Shown: positions 11,146 to 23,410 of the stretch, piece after piece | Numbering within the stretch: position 1 is the stretch's first letter | Layout of the letters: every line of letters begins with the position of its first letter | From: Riptortus pedestris | Lineage: Eukaryota; Arthropoda; Insecta; Hemiptera; Alydidae | Assembly (NCBI GenBank): GCA_019009955.1 | Contig: CM032228.1 | Location: forward strand, 864,501-928,500 | DNA length: 64,000 nucleotides | Direction: 5' to 3' | Position numbers and translations under genes: made by a program | The notes under the pieces: generated by a model | What the model was told of the DNA's origin: nothing | Seen by the model: the letters and a program-made list of their open reading frames with translations, nothing else | The model's database searches: none

Positions 11146-11732
11146 TGTTACGTTTTTATTACAAAACCAGTAATAAACTTTGTTAATAAGAGTTCTTTTG
11201 GATTGCAAAAATAAACACAAGTTTCACAGTTTTTATCACTGCACAATTTATTTCACAATGCACAATACACTCGGTAATTGTTCTTAATTACTACTCACAG
11301 TATACAGTGATAGCGTCACTGTTCTTCAGATTACACAGTCCAATAATTCACTCACGGTCACTGAGTTCACAAAAAGACGGCACTGCACTGTCCTTTACTT
11401 CGCGTCAGTGCACTGTCTTAAACGCCGGCACTAAACTGTTACAGTCACGGCATACACTGTTCTTCTCATAAAAACACTTTACCGCACTGCACTGAGTCGC
11501 ACTGTAGTACCGAACGCACATATGAGCACTTGAGAAGAAAACTGACTAGCTCGCGGCTGGCCGATTCTTTATATAGGTCGTTGGCATACATTAAAGGGGA
11601 ATTGGCTGGACCCTTCGTAGTCTGGACTGGACAGGTCTAGTAGGAGTAGACCTTCTGTCGGCTTCTTTGATCTGCCTCTCACTTCCCAAATATGCGACTC
11701 CCTCTGCTAATCCTTCATGTATTTAATTTTCG

Positions 11733-11737
<5 letters not shown>
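11146..11737 (-). mobile_element. Solo LTR, 592 bp
   Basis: On the minus strand it starts TGTTGCGAAAATTAAATAC and ends AAAAACGTAACA, so the ends are TG...CA with a short inverted TGTTRC. It has a TATATAA box (about 11570-11576) with a TCAGT initiator about 30 bp downstream, and an AATAAA signal near the 3' end. A second copy lies at 63071-63673. No internal coding region adjoins it. Flanks are TA repeat on both sides, where a 4-bp ATAT duplication would be invisible. Family could be Gypsy-like or BEL/Pao-like; not decidable from the LTR alone. Confidence 0.75.

Positions 11738-11786
<49 letters not shown>
11738..11786. repeat. TA microsatellite
   Basis: Pure (TA)n between the solo LTR and the first M element. 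Similar runs separate the other M copies at 14125-14186, 16982-17031 and 18555-18597. Confidence 0.97.
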
Positions 11787-11787
<1 letters not shown>

Positions 11788-13267
11788 TAGCTCAGATACC
11801 CGGCTTCGCTCGGGAATTCATTTGAGGCTGAATGGTGATGGTATTTTTTTGGCAAGGCTTTAGTTTGCACAATATTTTCACCTTTACCCGTCCCACTATT
11901 TAGGATTAACACCCGTTGTTGGCATTTATTATTAATAAAATTAATTTTTTATGTAAGTCTTCACTGTCCTCCAAATTGTCATATTTCCCGTCTTCTGTGC
12001 ATTATGCATAGATCTCAGTTATTAAGCACAAAATATTGTGGTGAAACGAAATATCACCATTATTAATTTCAGGCCTCGCTTATAACCCCCACTCCTGCCC
12101 GTCCCTAGAAATGTTAGTATGGCTTATTATAAGGAAAGCGTTAGTGCTAATACACATACCGAGTTTTATTTATTTCGGCTGGGTCTTTTGTCCCAAATAA
12201 AATTGTTCACTTCCGCTATAGGTTTTAGCGTATATCTCGTTTATAATACGGTATACGAAAAAAGTGTGTAAAACAACTGAGGAAAGAAAGAGGGAGTGAG
12301 AAAGGTTCTAGATTACAGGAAGGTCCTCCCCACCCGTCCCTGACGCTCCAGGTTAACCAACAGAACATGACTAACGGCTAACTCTCAATTCCGCTAACAT
12401 TACCTTATATTCAGATTCTATTTTCAATTCTAATTATGTATGTTTAAATACTTTCGTTTTTTGTGAATTAATTTATGTTTTAAACACATTAAAGGATGAA
12501 ATTACTTACTTCCGATTAATTAATGTTCCAGTGAAAGACAGAGGAAGGGGGGGGGGAGTAATATACTTTGCTCCTCATGAAACAGCTACTTGTTTTTAAA
12601 ATGCTTCATACAATTGAAATGTTCTTGTTTATCGTCATGTTCATAATTGCCGAAAAACCAATAGGAAACGAAATACCGCTATTATTAATTTCAGGCATTC
12701 CTTATAACCCCCACTCCTGCCCGTGCCTAGAAATGTTGGTATGGCTTGTTATAATGAAAGCGTTAGTGCTAATAGATATGTCGAGTTTCACTTAGTTCGG
12801 TTGAGTGTTTTGTGCCAAATAAAATTGTTGACTCCCGCTATAATTTTTAGCGTATAACTCATTTATACTTCGGTATACGGCGAAAGTGTATATAACAAAA
12901 GTTACTCTAAATAACAAAATAAATAACTTTTGTTATGTGCATATTTGCCGAAAAACCAATAGGAAACGAAATATCGCTATTTTTAATTTCAGGCCTCCCT
13001 TATAACCCCCACTCCTCTTTGTCTTAGAGAATAATAATATAGCCTAAAGTCTAAGTTGGGCTAGTAGTAATATACATACCAAGTTTCATAAAATTCGGTT
13101 CAGCCGTTTATGCGTGAAAAGGTAACAAACAAACAAACAAACAAACAAACATACACGAAAGAAACAAAATGCAGTTTTGGTGTCTATGACATGTGAAACG
13201 AAAAGTTATCGTGAAATTTCGCGAAAAAAATCAATGTACAGACAGAGGTTACAATTTTATATATATA
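11787..13267 (+). mobile_element. M element copy 1
   Basis: It begins CTAGCTCAGATACCCGGC, containing a CCCGGCTTCG-type hairpin, and ends with CGTTTATGCGTGAAAAGGTAAC-like sequence, an (ACAA)n run and ACAGAGGTTACAATTTTATA. The interior contains units of about 300 bp marked by TTTCAGGCCTCCCTTATAAC, followed by TATACGG and AACAAAAGTT blocks. 12250-12580 is sequence not shared with other copies. No coding capacity. Similar architectures (microsatellite-flanked non-coding elements) are widespread in insects and are often grouped with non-autonomous Helitrons, but I see no firm Helitron terminus here. Confidence 0.75.
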
Positions 13268-13268
13268 G

Positions 13269-14124
13269 AGATAAAATTGTAACCTCTGTCTGTACATTGA
13301 TTTTTTTCGCGAATTTTCACGATAACTTTTCTATTTGTTTGTATTTTGTTTCTTTCGTGTCTGTTTTTTTTTTGTTTATTTCTTACCTTTTCACGCATAA
13401 ACGGCTGAACCGAATTTTATGAAACTTGGTATGTAGGCTATATTAATATTCTCCGAGACGAACAGAAGTAGGGTTATAAGGGAAGCCTGAAATTAAAAAT
13501 AGCGATATTTCGTTTCCTATTGCATTTTCGGCAATTATGCCCATAACAAAAGTTGTTAATTTTTATATTTCGAGTAACTTTTGTTATAAAAGATTTTTCG
13601 TATACTGAATTATAAACAATTTTATTCGGGACAAAAGACCCAACCGAAAAAAATAAAACTCGGTATGTGTATTAGCACTAACGCTATAAGGGAGGCCTGA
13701 AATTAATAATATTGGTATTTCGTTTCTTATTGGGGTTTCGGCAAATATGCACATAACAAAAGTTGTTTATTTTGTTATTTAGAGAAATTTGCTCAACAAT
13801 TCTTTTCAATATGAATATGAACTACCAGGTACCTCACCGGGAAAATTAATTCAAGTGTATGTTAATATTTTGTCCTTAATAATTGAAATCTATGCATAAT
13901 GCACAAGAAACGCGAAATATGACAATATGGAGCACAGTGAAGTCTTACATAAAAAATTAATTTTATTATTAACAAATCCACAGAAACGACAGGTATTAAC
14001 CCTAAACACTGGGCGGGTAAATGTCAAAATATTATGCAAAGTAAAGCCTTGCCAAAAAAATACTATCACCATCCAGCCTCAAATGAACTTCCTCCCTTGG
14101 CGAAGCCGGGTATCTCAGATTAGT
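13269..14124 (-). mobile_element. M element copy 2, inverted against copy 1
   Basis: It starts with ATAAAATTGTAACCTCTGTC, the reverse of copy 1's end, and finishes with GAAGCCGGGTATCTCAGAT, the reverse of the M 5' end. Copies 1 and 2 thus face each other and form an imperfect palindrome centred near 13268. It has one clear and one partial internal unit. Confidence 0.75.
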
Positions 14125-14148
14125 TTATATATCATATATACTTATATC

Positions 14149-14185
<37 letters not shown>

Positions 14186-14186
14186 A

Positions 14187-15979
14187 CTAGCTCAGATACC
14201 CGGCTTCGCCCGGGAATTGATTTGAGGATGTATGGTGTTCGTTATATTTTTTGCCATGGAGTAATTTGCACAATGTTTGACATTTACTCCGTCCTAAAGT
14301 GTTTAGGGTTAATTCCCCGGTTGTTGGCATTTGTATATTAATAAAATTAAATTTTTTATGTAAGTCTTCACCATGTTTGTCCCTCTCAAATTGTTCATAT
14401 TTTCCCCTTCCCGAGAACAAAATTGAAAACCAATGAAATAATCGCGAAGTTTAATTTCAGGCCTCCCTTATAACCCCCCAACTCCCGTTCCTAACCTAAA
14501 AATATTAATAATAGCTTATAATTCATGGAGAAAATTAATGCACAATTGACTAAATGAGTTTTCATGAAAGATCTGCGGCGGTCGGTTATAACCCCCCCTT
14601 CCAGACACCCACAAAAAAAAAAAAACAAAACATCCAAGCACAACCAACCTCGTTAGAGCGGCTCAAAGAAATCGATTGAGCTCCCGCTTTACCAGGTTTT
14701 ATAGTGTAAATCTAGGTGTTTATACTTTGTTAAAAGACAAAAAAATGAGATATGACAAAAGTTACTCTCTAAAAATGACCCAATATAAACGGAACTTTTT
14801 GTTTAAATGTTCATTATTAGCCGAAAAAATGCAAAAAATGAAAACTAAAATACCTGCACCTAAATTTAAAACAAATACAGGCCCTCCCAATCGAGAAAAA
14901 CAACCCATGGAAGACACCCCTCCAGTGCATCCCATAGACGACATGTCCCCTACCTCTCCACATACCCAGACTTGCCTTGTATTAACATGAAGGCCGAAAC
15001 GTGCTCCAACCACAATAACCGTGACGTATTGGATTATATTCAGGGGTTGAGTCGAATTTGTGCACAAATAAAAATTGGTGGACTCCGCGCTGTAGTATTT
15101 AGGGGCGTAAAAACAACTCTTATTAATACTTCCGTTATACGGCCGAAAGTGTATAAACACAAAGGTTACTGTAAATAAAAAAAAAATTTAAACAACTTTT
15201 GTTATGGGCAATGATTTGCTGATAAAGCAATAGGAGAAACGAAAATATCGCTATTTTTAAATATCAGGCCTTCCCATCCATATAAACCCCCACTGTCCTG
15301 CCCCTGTCCCTAGAAATGTTAGAATGGCTGTATTTATATATGATAAAAAAAGGAAGGCGTTAGTACAAATTCACGGATACCGAGTTTTGGTTTAGTTCGG
15401 GTTGAGTCTTTTGTGCCTAATAAAAAAATTGTTGACTCCCTCTCCCACCAGAAAGGTTTTTTAGCGTATAACTCCTCTTTTATAACTTATCCTCCAATAT
15501 ACGGCAAAGGTGCATATAACAAAAGTTTACTCTAAATTAACAAGCAAAATAAACAAACTTTTGTTATGTGCATATATTTGCCCGAAAAAAAAATAAAAAT
15601 CAAATAGGAACACGTCGCGGAAATATAATCGCTATTTTTAATTTAAAATAACCGGCGTCTCCCAACTAACCCCCAACTTACCTGTATAGTCCATAGAGAA
15701 AGTTAATATAACCAAACGTACAAAGATGTGCTACGGTAATAAACAATAAACCATACCAGCTTTCATAAAAATTCGGTTCAGAGACAAAAGGGACCAGTTT
15801 AATGGCGTGACAAGGTAACCAAACAAAACAAATAAACAAACAAAACAAAACAACATACAAATACCAAAGAAATACAAAATAGCAGTTATAGGTGCCTATG
15901 ACATGTGAAACGAAAAGTTATCGTGAAATTTCGCGAAAAAAATCAATGTACAGACAGAGGTTACAATTTTATATATATA
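14187..15979 (+). mobile_element. M element copy 3, heavily indel-ridden
   Basis: It starts CTAGCTCAGATACCCGGC and ends ACAGAGGTTACAATTTTATA. The body follows the M plan but has many one-base insertions compared with the other copies (for example doubled bases in AACAAAAGTTTACTC and TTAAATATCAGGCC). About 14580-15110 contains diverged or foreign sequence. Open frames here are not supported as genes. Confidence 0.65.
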
Positions 15980-16981
15980 CTAGCTCAGATACCCGGCTTC
16001 GCCCGGGAATTGATTTGAGGCCGAATGGTGATTGTATTTTTTTGGCAAGGCTTTCCTTTACACAATATTTTAACATTTACCCGTCCCAGTGTTTAGGGCT
16101 AATACCCGTCGTTTCTGTGGATTTGTTAATAAAGAAATTTGTAAATTCAGGCTTCCCATATAACCCCCACTCTTGCCCGTTCCTAGAAATGTTAGTAGGG
16201 CTTATTATAAGGATGGCGTTAGTGCTAATACACATACCGAGTGTTTTATTTAGTTCAGTTGAGTCTTTTGTGCCAAATAAAATTGTTGACTCCCGCTATA
16301 GTTTTTAGCGTATAACTCATTTATACTCCCGTATACGGCAAAAGTGCATATAACAAAAGTTACTCTAAATAACAAAATAAACAACTTTTGTTATGTGCAT
16401 ATTTGCTGAAAAAGCAATAGGAAACGAAATATCGCTATTTTTAATTTCAGGCCTCCTTTATAACCCCCACTCCTGCCCGTCCCTAGAAATGTTAGTATGG
16501 GTTATTATAAGGAAATCGTTAATACTAATACACATACCGAGTTTGGTTTAGTTCGGTTGAGTCTTTTGTGCCAAGTAAAATTGTTGACTTCCGCTATAGT
16601 TTTTAGCGTATAACTCATTTATACTTCCGTATACGGCAAAAGTGCATATAACAAAAGTTACTCTAAATTACAAAATAAACAACTTTTGTTATAGGCATAT
16701 TTGCTGAAAAAGCAATAGGAAACGAAATATCGCTATTTTTAATTTCAGGCCTCCCTTATAACCCCCATAATGCACAAGAAACGCGAAATATGACAATATG
16801 CAGGACAGTGAAGTCTTACATAAAAAATTAATTTTATTATTAACAAATCCACAGAAACGACAGGTATTAACCCTAAACACTGGGCGGGTAAATGTCAAAA
16901 TATTATAAAGCCTTGCCAAAAAAATACTATCACCATCCAGCCTCAAATGAATTCCCTGGCGAAGCCGGGTATCTCAGATAG
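15980..16981. mobile_element. M element copy 4 with both ends of the 5' type (fold-back form)
   Basis: The left end is CTAGCTCAGATACCCGGC and the right end is the reverse complement of the same end (GCGAAGCCGGGTATCTCAG). The terminal ~150 bp are therefore inverted repeats around two internal ~300-bp units. The usual ACAGAGGTTACAATT end is missing. The junction between orientations is at about 16768 (ACCCCCATAATGCACAAG). Confidence 0.7.
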
Positions 16982-16993
16982 TATATATATATC

Positions 16994-17034
<41 letters not shown>

Positions 17035-17242
17035 TTAACCTAGTTATTTGCACTTTCAGTTATCTGTCAGTCATTATTTAGCACTTTTTTATCTTGGGAT
17101 TTTTAGTCAAAGCAACTGATCAAGCAACATGATCTGTATTTTTGCATAAAACGTTTAAATATCGAGTATGGTTACGATCAAACAATAATTGCGACCGCTC
17201 GAGCGTTAACAGACAAATATCTATATATCTATATATATATAT
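16982..17242. repeat. TA repeat and inverted X fragment
   Basis: A TA repeat (16982-17031) is followed by AT-rich sequence. At about 17090-17215 lies a minus-strand fragment of element X, recognised by AACAATAATTGCGACCGCTC and GCGTTAACAGACAAATAT, the reverse of the sequence after the TA run in X. Confidence 0.6.
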
Positions 17243-18553
17243 AATTGTAACCTCTGTCTGTACATTGATTTTTTTCGCGAAATTTCACGATAACTTTTCG
17301 TTTCACATGTCATAGACACCATAACTGCATTTTGTTTCTTTGGTGTCTGTTTGTTTGTTTGTTTGTTTATTTGTTTGTTTGTTTATTTGTTTGTTTGTTT
17401 GTTTGTTACCTTTTCACGCATAAACGGCTGAACCGAATTTTATGAAACTTGGTATGTATATTACTACTAGCCCAACTTAGACTTTAGGCTATATTAATAT
17501 TCTCTAAGACAAACAGGAGTGGGGGTTATAAGGGAGGCCTGAAATTAAAAATAGCGATATTTCGTTTCCTATTGCTTTTTCAGCAAATATGCACATAACA
17601 AAAGTTGTTTATTTTGTAATTTAGAGTAACTTTTGTTATATGCATTTTTGCCGTATACGAAAGTATAAATGCGTTATACGCTAAAACCTATAGCGGGAGT
17701 CCACAATTTTATTTGGCACAAAAGACTCAACCGAACTAAACCAAACTCGGTATGTGAATTAGTACTAACGCCTTCCTTATAATAAGCCATACTAACATTT
17801 CTAGGGACGGGCAGGAGTGGGGGTTATAAGGGAGGCCTGAAATTAAAAATAGCGATATTTCGTTTCCTATTGCTTTTTCAGCAAATATGCACATAACAAA
17901 AGTTGTTTTTTTTTGTTATTTAGAGTAACTTTTGTTATATGCACTTTTGCCGTATACGGAAGTATAAAGGCGTTATACGCAAAAAATTATAGCAGGAGTC
18001 AATAATATTATTTGGCCCAAAACACTCAACCGAACTAAATAAAACACTCAGTATGTGTATTAGCACTAACGCCTTCCTTATAATAAGCCATACTAACATT
18101 TCTAGGGACGGGCAGGAGTGGGGGTTATAAGGGAGGCCTGAAATTAATAATAGTGATTTCCTATTGGGGTTTCGGCAAATATGCACATAACAAAAGTTGT
18201 TTATTTTGTTATTTAGAATTTTGCTCAACAATTCTTTTCAATATGAACTACCAAGTACCTCACCTGGAAAAATTAATTCAAATTATAATATATTATTATA
18301 ATATTTTGTCCTTAATAATTTAAATCTATGCATAATGCACAGGAAACGGGAAATATGACAATATGGAGAACAGTGAAGTCTTACATAAGAAATTAATTTT
18401 ATTATTAACAAATTCACGGAAACGTCGGGTATTAACCCTAAACACTAGGACGGGTAAATGTCAAAATATTGTGCAAAGTACAGCCTTGCCAAAAAAATAC
18501 CATCACCATTCAGCCTCAAATGAATTCCCGGGCGAAGCCGGGTATCTGAGCTA

Positions 18554-18554
<1 letters not shown>
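17243..18554 (-). mobile_element. M element copy 5
   Basis: Minus-strand copy from AATTGTAACCTCTGTCTGTA to GAAGCCGGGTATCTGAGCTAG. The GGCCTGAAATTAA marker recurs at 17536, 17834 and 18135, so the internal unit is 298-301 bp. It has a long (GTTT)n run at 17347-17407. Confidence 0.8.
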
Positions 18555-18597
<43 letters not shown>

Positions 18598-18603
<6 letters not shown>

Positions 18604-20462
18604 GTAACCTCTGTCTGTACATTGATTTTTTTCGCGAAATTTCACGATAACTTTTCGTTTCACATGTCATAGACACCATAACTGCATTTTGTTTCTTTGG
18701 TGTCTGTTTGTTTGTTTGTTTGTTTGTTACCTTTTCACGCATAAACGGCTGAACCAAATTTTATGAAACTTGGTATGTATATTACTACTAGCCCAACTTA
18801 GACTTTAGGCTATATTAATATTCTCTAAGACGAACAGGAGGGGGGGTTATAAGGGAGGCCTGAAATTAAAAATAGCGATATTTCGTTTTCTATTGCTTTT
18901 TCAGCAAATATGCCCATAACAAAAGTTGTTTATTTTGTAATTTAGAGTAACTTTTGTTATATACCTTTTTTTCGTATACCGAATTATAAACGAGATATAC
19001 GCTAAAACCTATAGCGGAAGTGAACATTTTATTTGGGACAAACGACCCAACCGAATTAAATAAAATTCCGTATGTGAATTAACACTAACTCCTTCATGAT
19101 AATAAGCCATACTAACATTTCTAGGGACGGGCAGGAGTGGGGGTTATATGGAAGGCCTGAAATTAAAAATAGCGATATTTCGTTTCCTATTGGTTTTTTG
19201 GCAATTATGCACATAACAAAAGTTGTTTAGTTTGTTATTTAGAGTAACTTTTGTTATATACCTTTTTTTCGTATACCGAATTATAAACGAGATATACGCT
19301 AAAACCTATAGCGGAAGTGAACATTTTATTTGGGACAAACGACCCAACCGAATTAAATAAAATTCCGTATGTGAATTAACATTAACTCCTTCATGATAAT
19401 AAGCCATACTAACATTTCTAGGGACGGGCAGGAGTGGGGGTTATATGGAAGGCCTGAAATTAAAAATAGCGATATTTCGTTTCCTATTGCTTTTTCAGCA
19501 AATATGCCCATAACAAAAGTTTTTTTTTTTTTTGTAATTTGGAGTAACTTTTGTTATATGCACTTTTGCCGTATACGGAAGTATAAATGAGTTATACACT
19601 AAAACCTATAGAGGGAGTCCACAATTTTATTTGGCACAGAAGACTCAACCGAACTAAACCAAACTCGGTATGTGAATTAGGACTAACGCCTTCCTTATAA
19701 TAAGCCATACTAACATTTCTAGGGACGGGCAGGAGTGGGGGTTATATGGAAGGCCTAAAATTAAAAATAGTGATATTTCGTTTCCTATTGATTTTTCAGC
19801 AAATATGCCCATAACAAAAGTTTTTTTTTTTTTTTGTAATTTAGAGTAACTTTTGATATATGCACTTTTGCCGTATACGGAAGTATAAATGATTTATACA
19901 CTAAAACCTATAGAGGGAGTCCACAATTTTATTTGGCACAAAAGGCTCAACCGAACTAAACCAAACTCGGTATGTGAATTAGGACTAACGCCTTCCTTAT
20001 AATAAGCCATACTATTTCTAGGTACGGGCAGGAGTGGGGGTTATATGGGAGGCCTAATATTAAAAATAGTGATTTCCTATGGGGGTTTCGGCAAATATGC
20101 ACATAACAAAAGTTGTTTATTTTGTTATTTAGAGAAATTTTCTCAACACTTCTTTTGAATATGAACTACCAGGTCCCTCTAATGAAATAATTGATTCAAA
20201 TGTATGTCAATATTTTCTCATTAATAATTCAAATCTATGCATAATGCACAGGAAGCGGGAAATATGACAATATGCAGGACAGTGAAGTCTTACATAAAAA
20301 AATAATTTTATTATTAACAAATCCACAGAAACGACGGGTGTTAACCCTAAACACTGGGACGGGTAAATGTCAAAATATTGGGCAAAGTAAAGCCTTGCCA
20401 AAAAAATACCACACCATTAAGCCTCAAATCAATTCCCAGGCGAAGCCGGGTATCTGTGCTAG
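18598..20462 (-). mobile_element. M element copy 6, the longest internal array
   Basis: Minus-strand copy. The GGCCT marker recurs at 18857, 19154, 19451, 19752 and 20051, giving intervals of 297-301 bp and the highest unit number of the six copies. Its ends match copy 5. The units at 18.9 and 19.2 kb are nearly identical to each other, suggesting recent tandem duplication. Confidence 0.8.
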
Positions 20463-20482
20463 CATATATATATATATATATA

Positions 20483-21502
20483 ATCATGGTCCAAGATGGA
20501 GGACTGTGTAGAGTTACTAGAAAATGCGATCTAGCTTTTATTGCCTATTGGTGAATTTCCAGTACTGAAAAAGATTCTGAAAAGTGGCTTATACAACGGA
20601 ATAGAGATTCTACAAGGATTACAGAGAAGTATTCGGGAAAAAAATGATAATTACATTGCTAATATTCAAGATACAGTCACACGAAAGGTTAGTGAACAGA
20701 AAACATACATATGCTAATGTATTGAAGAACAAAATAAAACCAAATAATTCCCATAAACTTATTATAAGAAATGCAAATTGAAATGCTAAAGCAGAAGAAA
20801 CTAAAAAGGACTTTAAGAAAATTATTAAACCAAACCAATTGAAAGTTGGGATTAAGCAACTTAAAACTGCTCATAAAGGTTACTTAATTGTAGATTTTAG
20901 TATATGTACCGCAGAAGCGAGTAGAACTAAAGAAGTAGAAACTTATAAATTGATGTCAACTGATAGAATATCTTACGCAGAAGCCAAGAATAGACTTTCA
21001 AAGGCCTCAACTAAATACGCCACAAAAACTTCTGTTGGATATACGGATAATGAACTTCTTAATAAATCCTTCCAGGAAACATTAATGAACAAAATCTAAA
21101 GAAATAGAACGACACGTCCAGCCAATCTAAGGACAGATTCTCTCACTAATAAATACTGGAAATGAAGATGGACCTCCGAAACTCAAGATTATGGAACCGG
21201 AGAAAAAACAAGTGTTACTAAAATCAATTGAAACACAAACTGAGAAGGTAGCAAAGAACAGACGACCTACACTTGCTCAAGCAACTACCGAGATGCCACC
21301 AAATATTGATGAACCAATTGCCATTAATGAAAGTGACCATCCTCAAATCCTCAACAACAAAGTGACAGATGATGGTGAGAATCTCCCATTATTAGATAAT
21401 CTCTTTACTCCTGATTGGTACACACCTAATACCCGTAGTAGAAATGACCAAATTGCAGATAAAACCAGTAAAAAATATAAAAATAAAAAACAACTCCCAT
21501 GA
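20483..21502 (+). pseudogene. LINE-A ORF1 (gag-like), left copy
   Basis: Translation from about 20499 (MEDCVELLENAI) continues through FPVLKKILKSGLYNGIEILQ, LIIRNANAKAEETKKDFKKI, VGIKQLKTAHKGYLIVDF and DRISYAEAKNRLSKASTKYA. The IKQLK..GYLI and SYAEA stretches resemble nucleic-acid-binding ORF1 proteins of I/Jockey-type LINEs. An acidic segment (KVTDDGENLPLLDNLFT) follows. No clear zinc knuckle was found. Stops and small deletions (near 20530, 21097) break the frame. The same protein is better preserved at 29092-29463 on the other strand. 21503-22080 downstream is ORF1-ORF2 spacer with no clear domain. Confidence 0.6.
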
Positions 21503-22086
21503 AACTCCTAACGATGTTTGAAATGTTCTGTCTTATACGAAAGACTGATATATTTAAATATTATGCAACTGTCACTAGCTACAAAGGTTTACATTATTAT
21601 AATTTATCCTTCAAAATTTCTATTTACAAGCCATCTATGATGTTTTCCTATAATCATAGAGCTAAGCAGCAAAAACTACATCAATGCTTGAATAGAACAC
21701 TTAATAGTCCCTTATAACTCTCATCTCAAATACTTTTATCATAGGATTACTTCGAATTTATTACTAATCATTTTTTTAGATCTTTGGTCCAAAATTAAAT
21801 CTGCGTGCATGATTATTCACTACTTCGCAGCCTTCAAAACAAACGGTCATCTCTGCATCAAGTATCCCTACTACTTTAATAGCATCTATGAAAAATATTC
21901 CTTTAATATCTGAAGTTAATGAACAGGTGAACGTATGGATTCTGTTCTTAGTTAGACTTCCAGTGATACACACATTCACTAATAGTCTCTGCAATATGAA
22001 AATGATTTCCAAAAATACAATTTTTCTATTTTCCTGTAACACAGTTTCACTGAAGGAGATACTCTCACTTTACCCTCTTAGTTACC

Positions 22087-23230
22087 ATGATTTTACAGTG
22101 GAATATCAATGGCCTGGAAAGACATTTGGAAGACCTGAAATACCTAGTGCGAAAGAAGGATTCCAAAATAATTGCCTTACAGGAAACAACACAATTCCTA
22201 ATAAAAACACAGCTCTCCATGGATTGTCAACATATACACGAGACTACACTCTTAGAGGCATCTGCTGGAGTCTGTTCAAAGACACAATTCCCTGTGCAAG
22301 GCTCCCTATCAGAACCACCATTCAAGCAGTTGCAGTAACAGTATACACCCCTTCCGGCTAACCATTTACCTTCCACCAAGGGATCGGGTTGGCACAACTG
22401 ACTTACTCTTACAACTACCTAGACCGCTAATATTATTAATAACATTGTGAATGCATTGGGGACTCCCCCATGCACCAATAGCAGACGACGCCTCATTGAA
22501 AATATTTTAGACAGTAACGACCTAATAGCCCTTAATGACGACAGACCAACTCACTTATCCCCAAGGACCAGAACATACTCTTACATAAACCTATCAATAT
22601 CCTCTCCAGACAAACTCACACGGCTTACATGAGAAACAAATCAACAGTGACCATTTCCCCAACATTATTAGTCCTGATTCTCCTCCTGAAAATGTCCAAA
22701 TTCCTCTCAAATACAACTGCAAACAAGCAGACTAGGCTAAATTTGAGAGATGCATATCAGAGCATATAAGTTGCAAAGACATTCAAACAATTAATAACAA
22801 TATAATATTATCAGCAGCCGAGACATCCAAACCAAAAATGAGAAGCAAACACACACCAGTTCCTTGGTGGAACGATAAATGCAGTGAAGGATAAACGCTC
22901 TGCCCTCAATAAGTTTAAGATATACCCATCCGAAAATAATCTGATTAACTACAAAAAAAGCCAAAGCATTTGCACGATATACAATTGTCCAAAGTAAAAA
23001 ACAAAGCTGGATAAACTTCATATCAAATATGAACAGAAACACCCCAGCAAAAGGAATATGGGCCAGTATCCGCCTTTTGCAACATCGGAAATACTAGTCT
23101 CCAATTTCCGGTCTCGAAATTCAAAATCGAATTATTTCGAATCGCGAACTAATCTCCAATGCTCTGCTCAACATTTTAGTACCATTACTAGATGCACTAA
23201 AAACCTAGCAAGCCAGTCCCTGGTCCATCA
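22087..23230 (+). pseudogene. LINE-A ORF2: AP endonuclease and linker, left copy
   Basis: It starts MILQWNINGLERHLEDLKYL, the standard opening of LINE AP endonucleases (QWNxNG), with KIIALQET, then IQAVAVTVYTPSG, NDLIALNDDRPTHLS and the post-endonuclease linker with PVPWWNDKC. The reading frame is broken by many stops and shifts. It ends in the linker just before the RT, where sequence switches to an inverted LINE-A 3' piece at about 23235. This is a dead copy. Confidence 0.72.
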
Positions 23231-23234
23231 GTTT

Positions 23235-23410
23235 TGAGCCCTTCTTATGAAGCTTTTTGTAGAATAGTATAGATAATGTGTTTGATTTTTTAAACTTGGT
23301 TAACGATAGGTCTACAATGTACTTAATAAGCCAATTAGGTGTTTTAGGTATCCTTAAAGGGAATATATTCAAACTTTGGATACCAAATAGACCTTCATAC
23401 AAAAATACAT
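23235..23410 (-). pseudogene. LINE-A RT/RNase H linker fragment, inverted
   Basis: Minus-strand translation contains FPLRIPKTPNWLIKYIVDLS and LTKFKKSN, which aligns with LPYPPWRIQNFTIDTSLGKF at 37.87 kb in LINE-D, between RT and RNase H. It lies opposite in direction to the endonuclease next to it, so the element has been internally inverted. An identical copy lies at 26825-26985 and another at 29945-30110. Confidence 0.65.

Noticed and set aside
13177..20511. Many 60-140-codon frames in the M element cluster
   Set aside because: They recur with the non-coding M units, in both strands and different phases, with no conserved protein signal.
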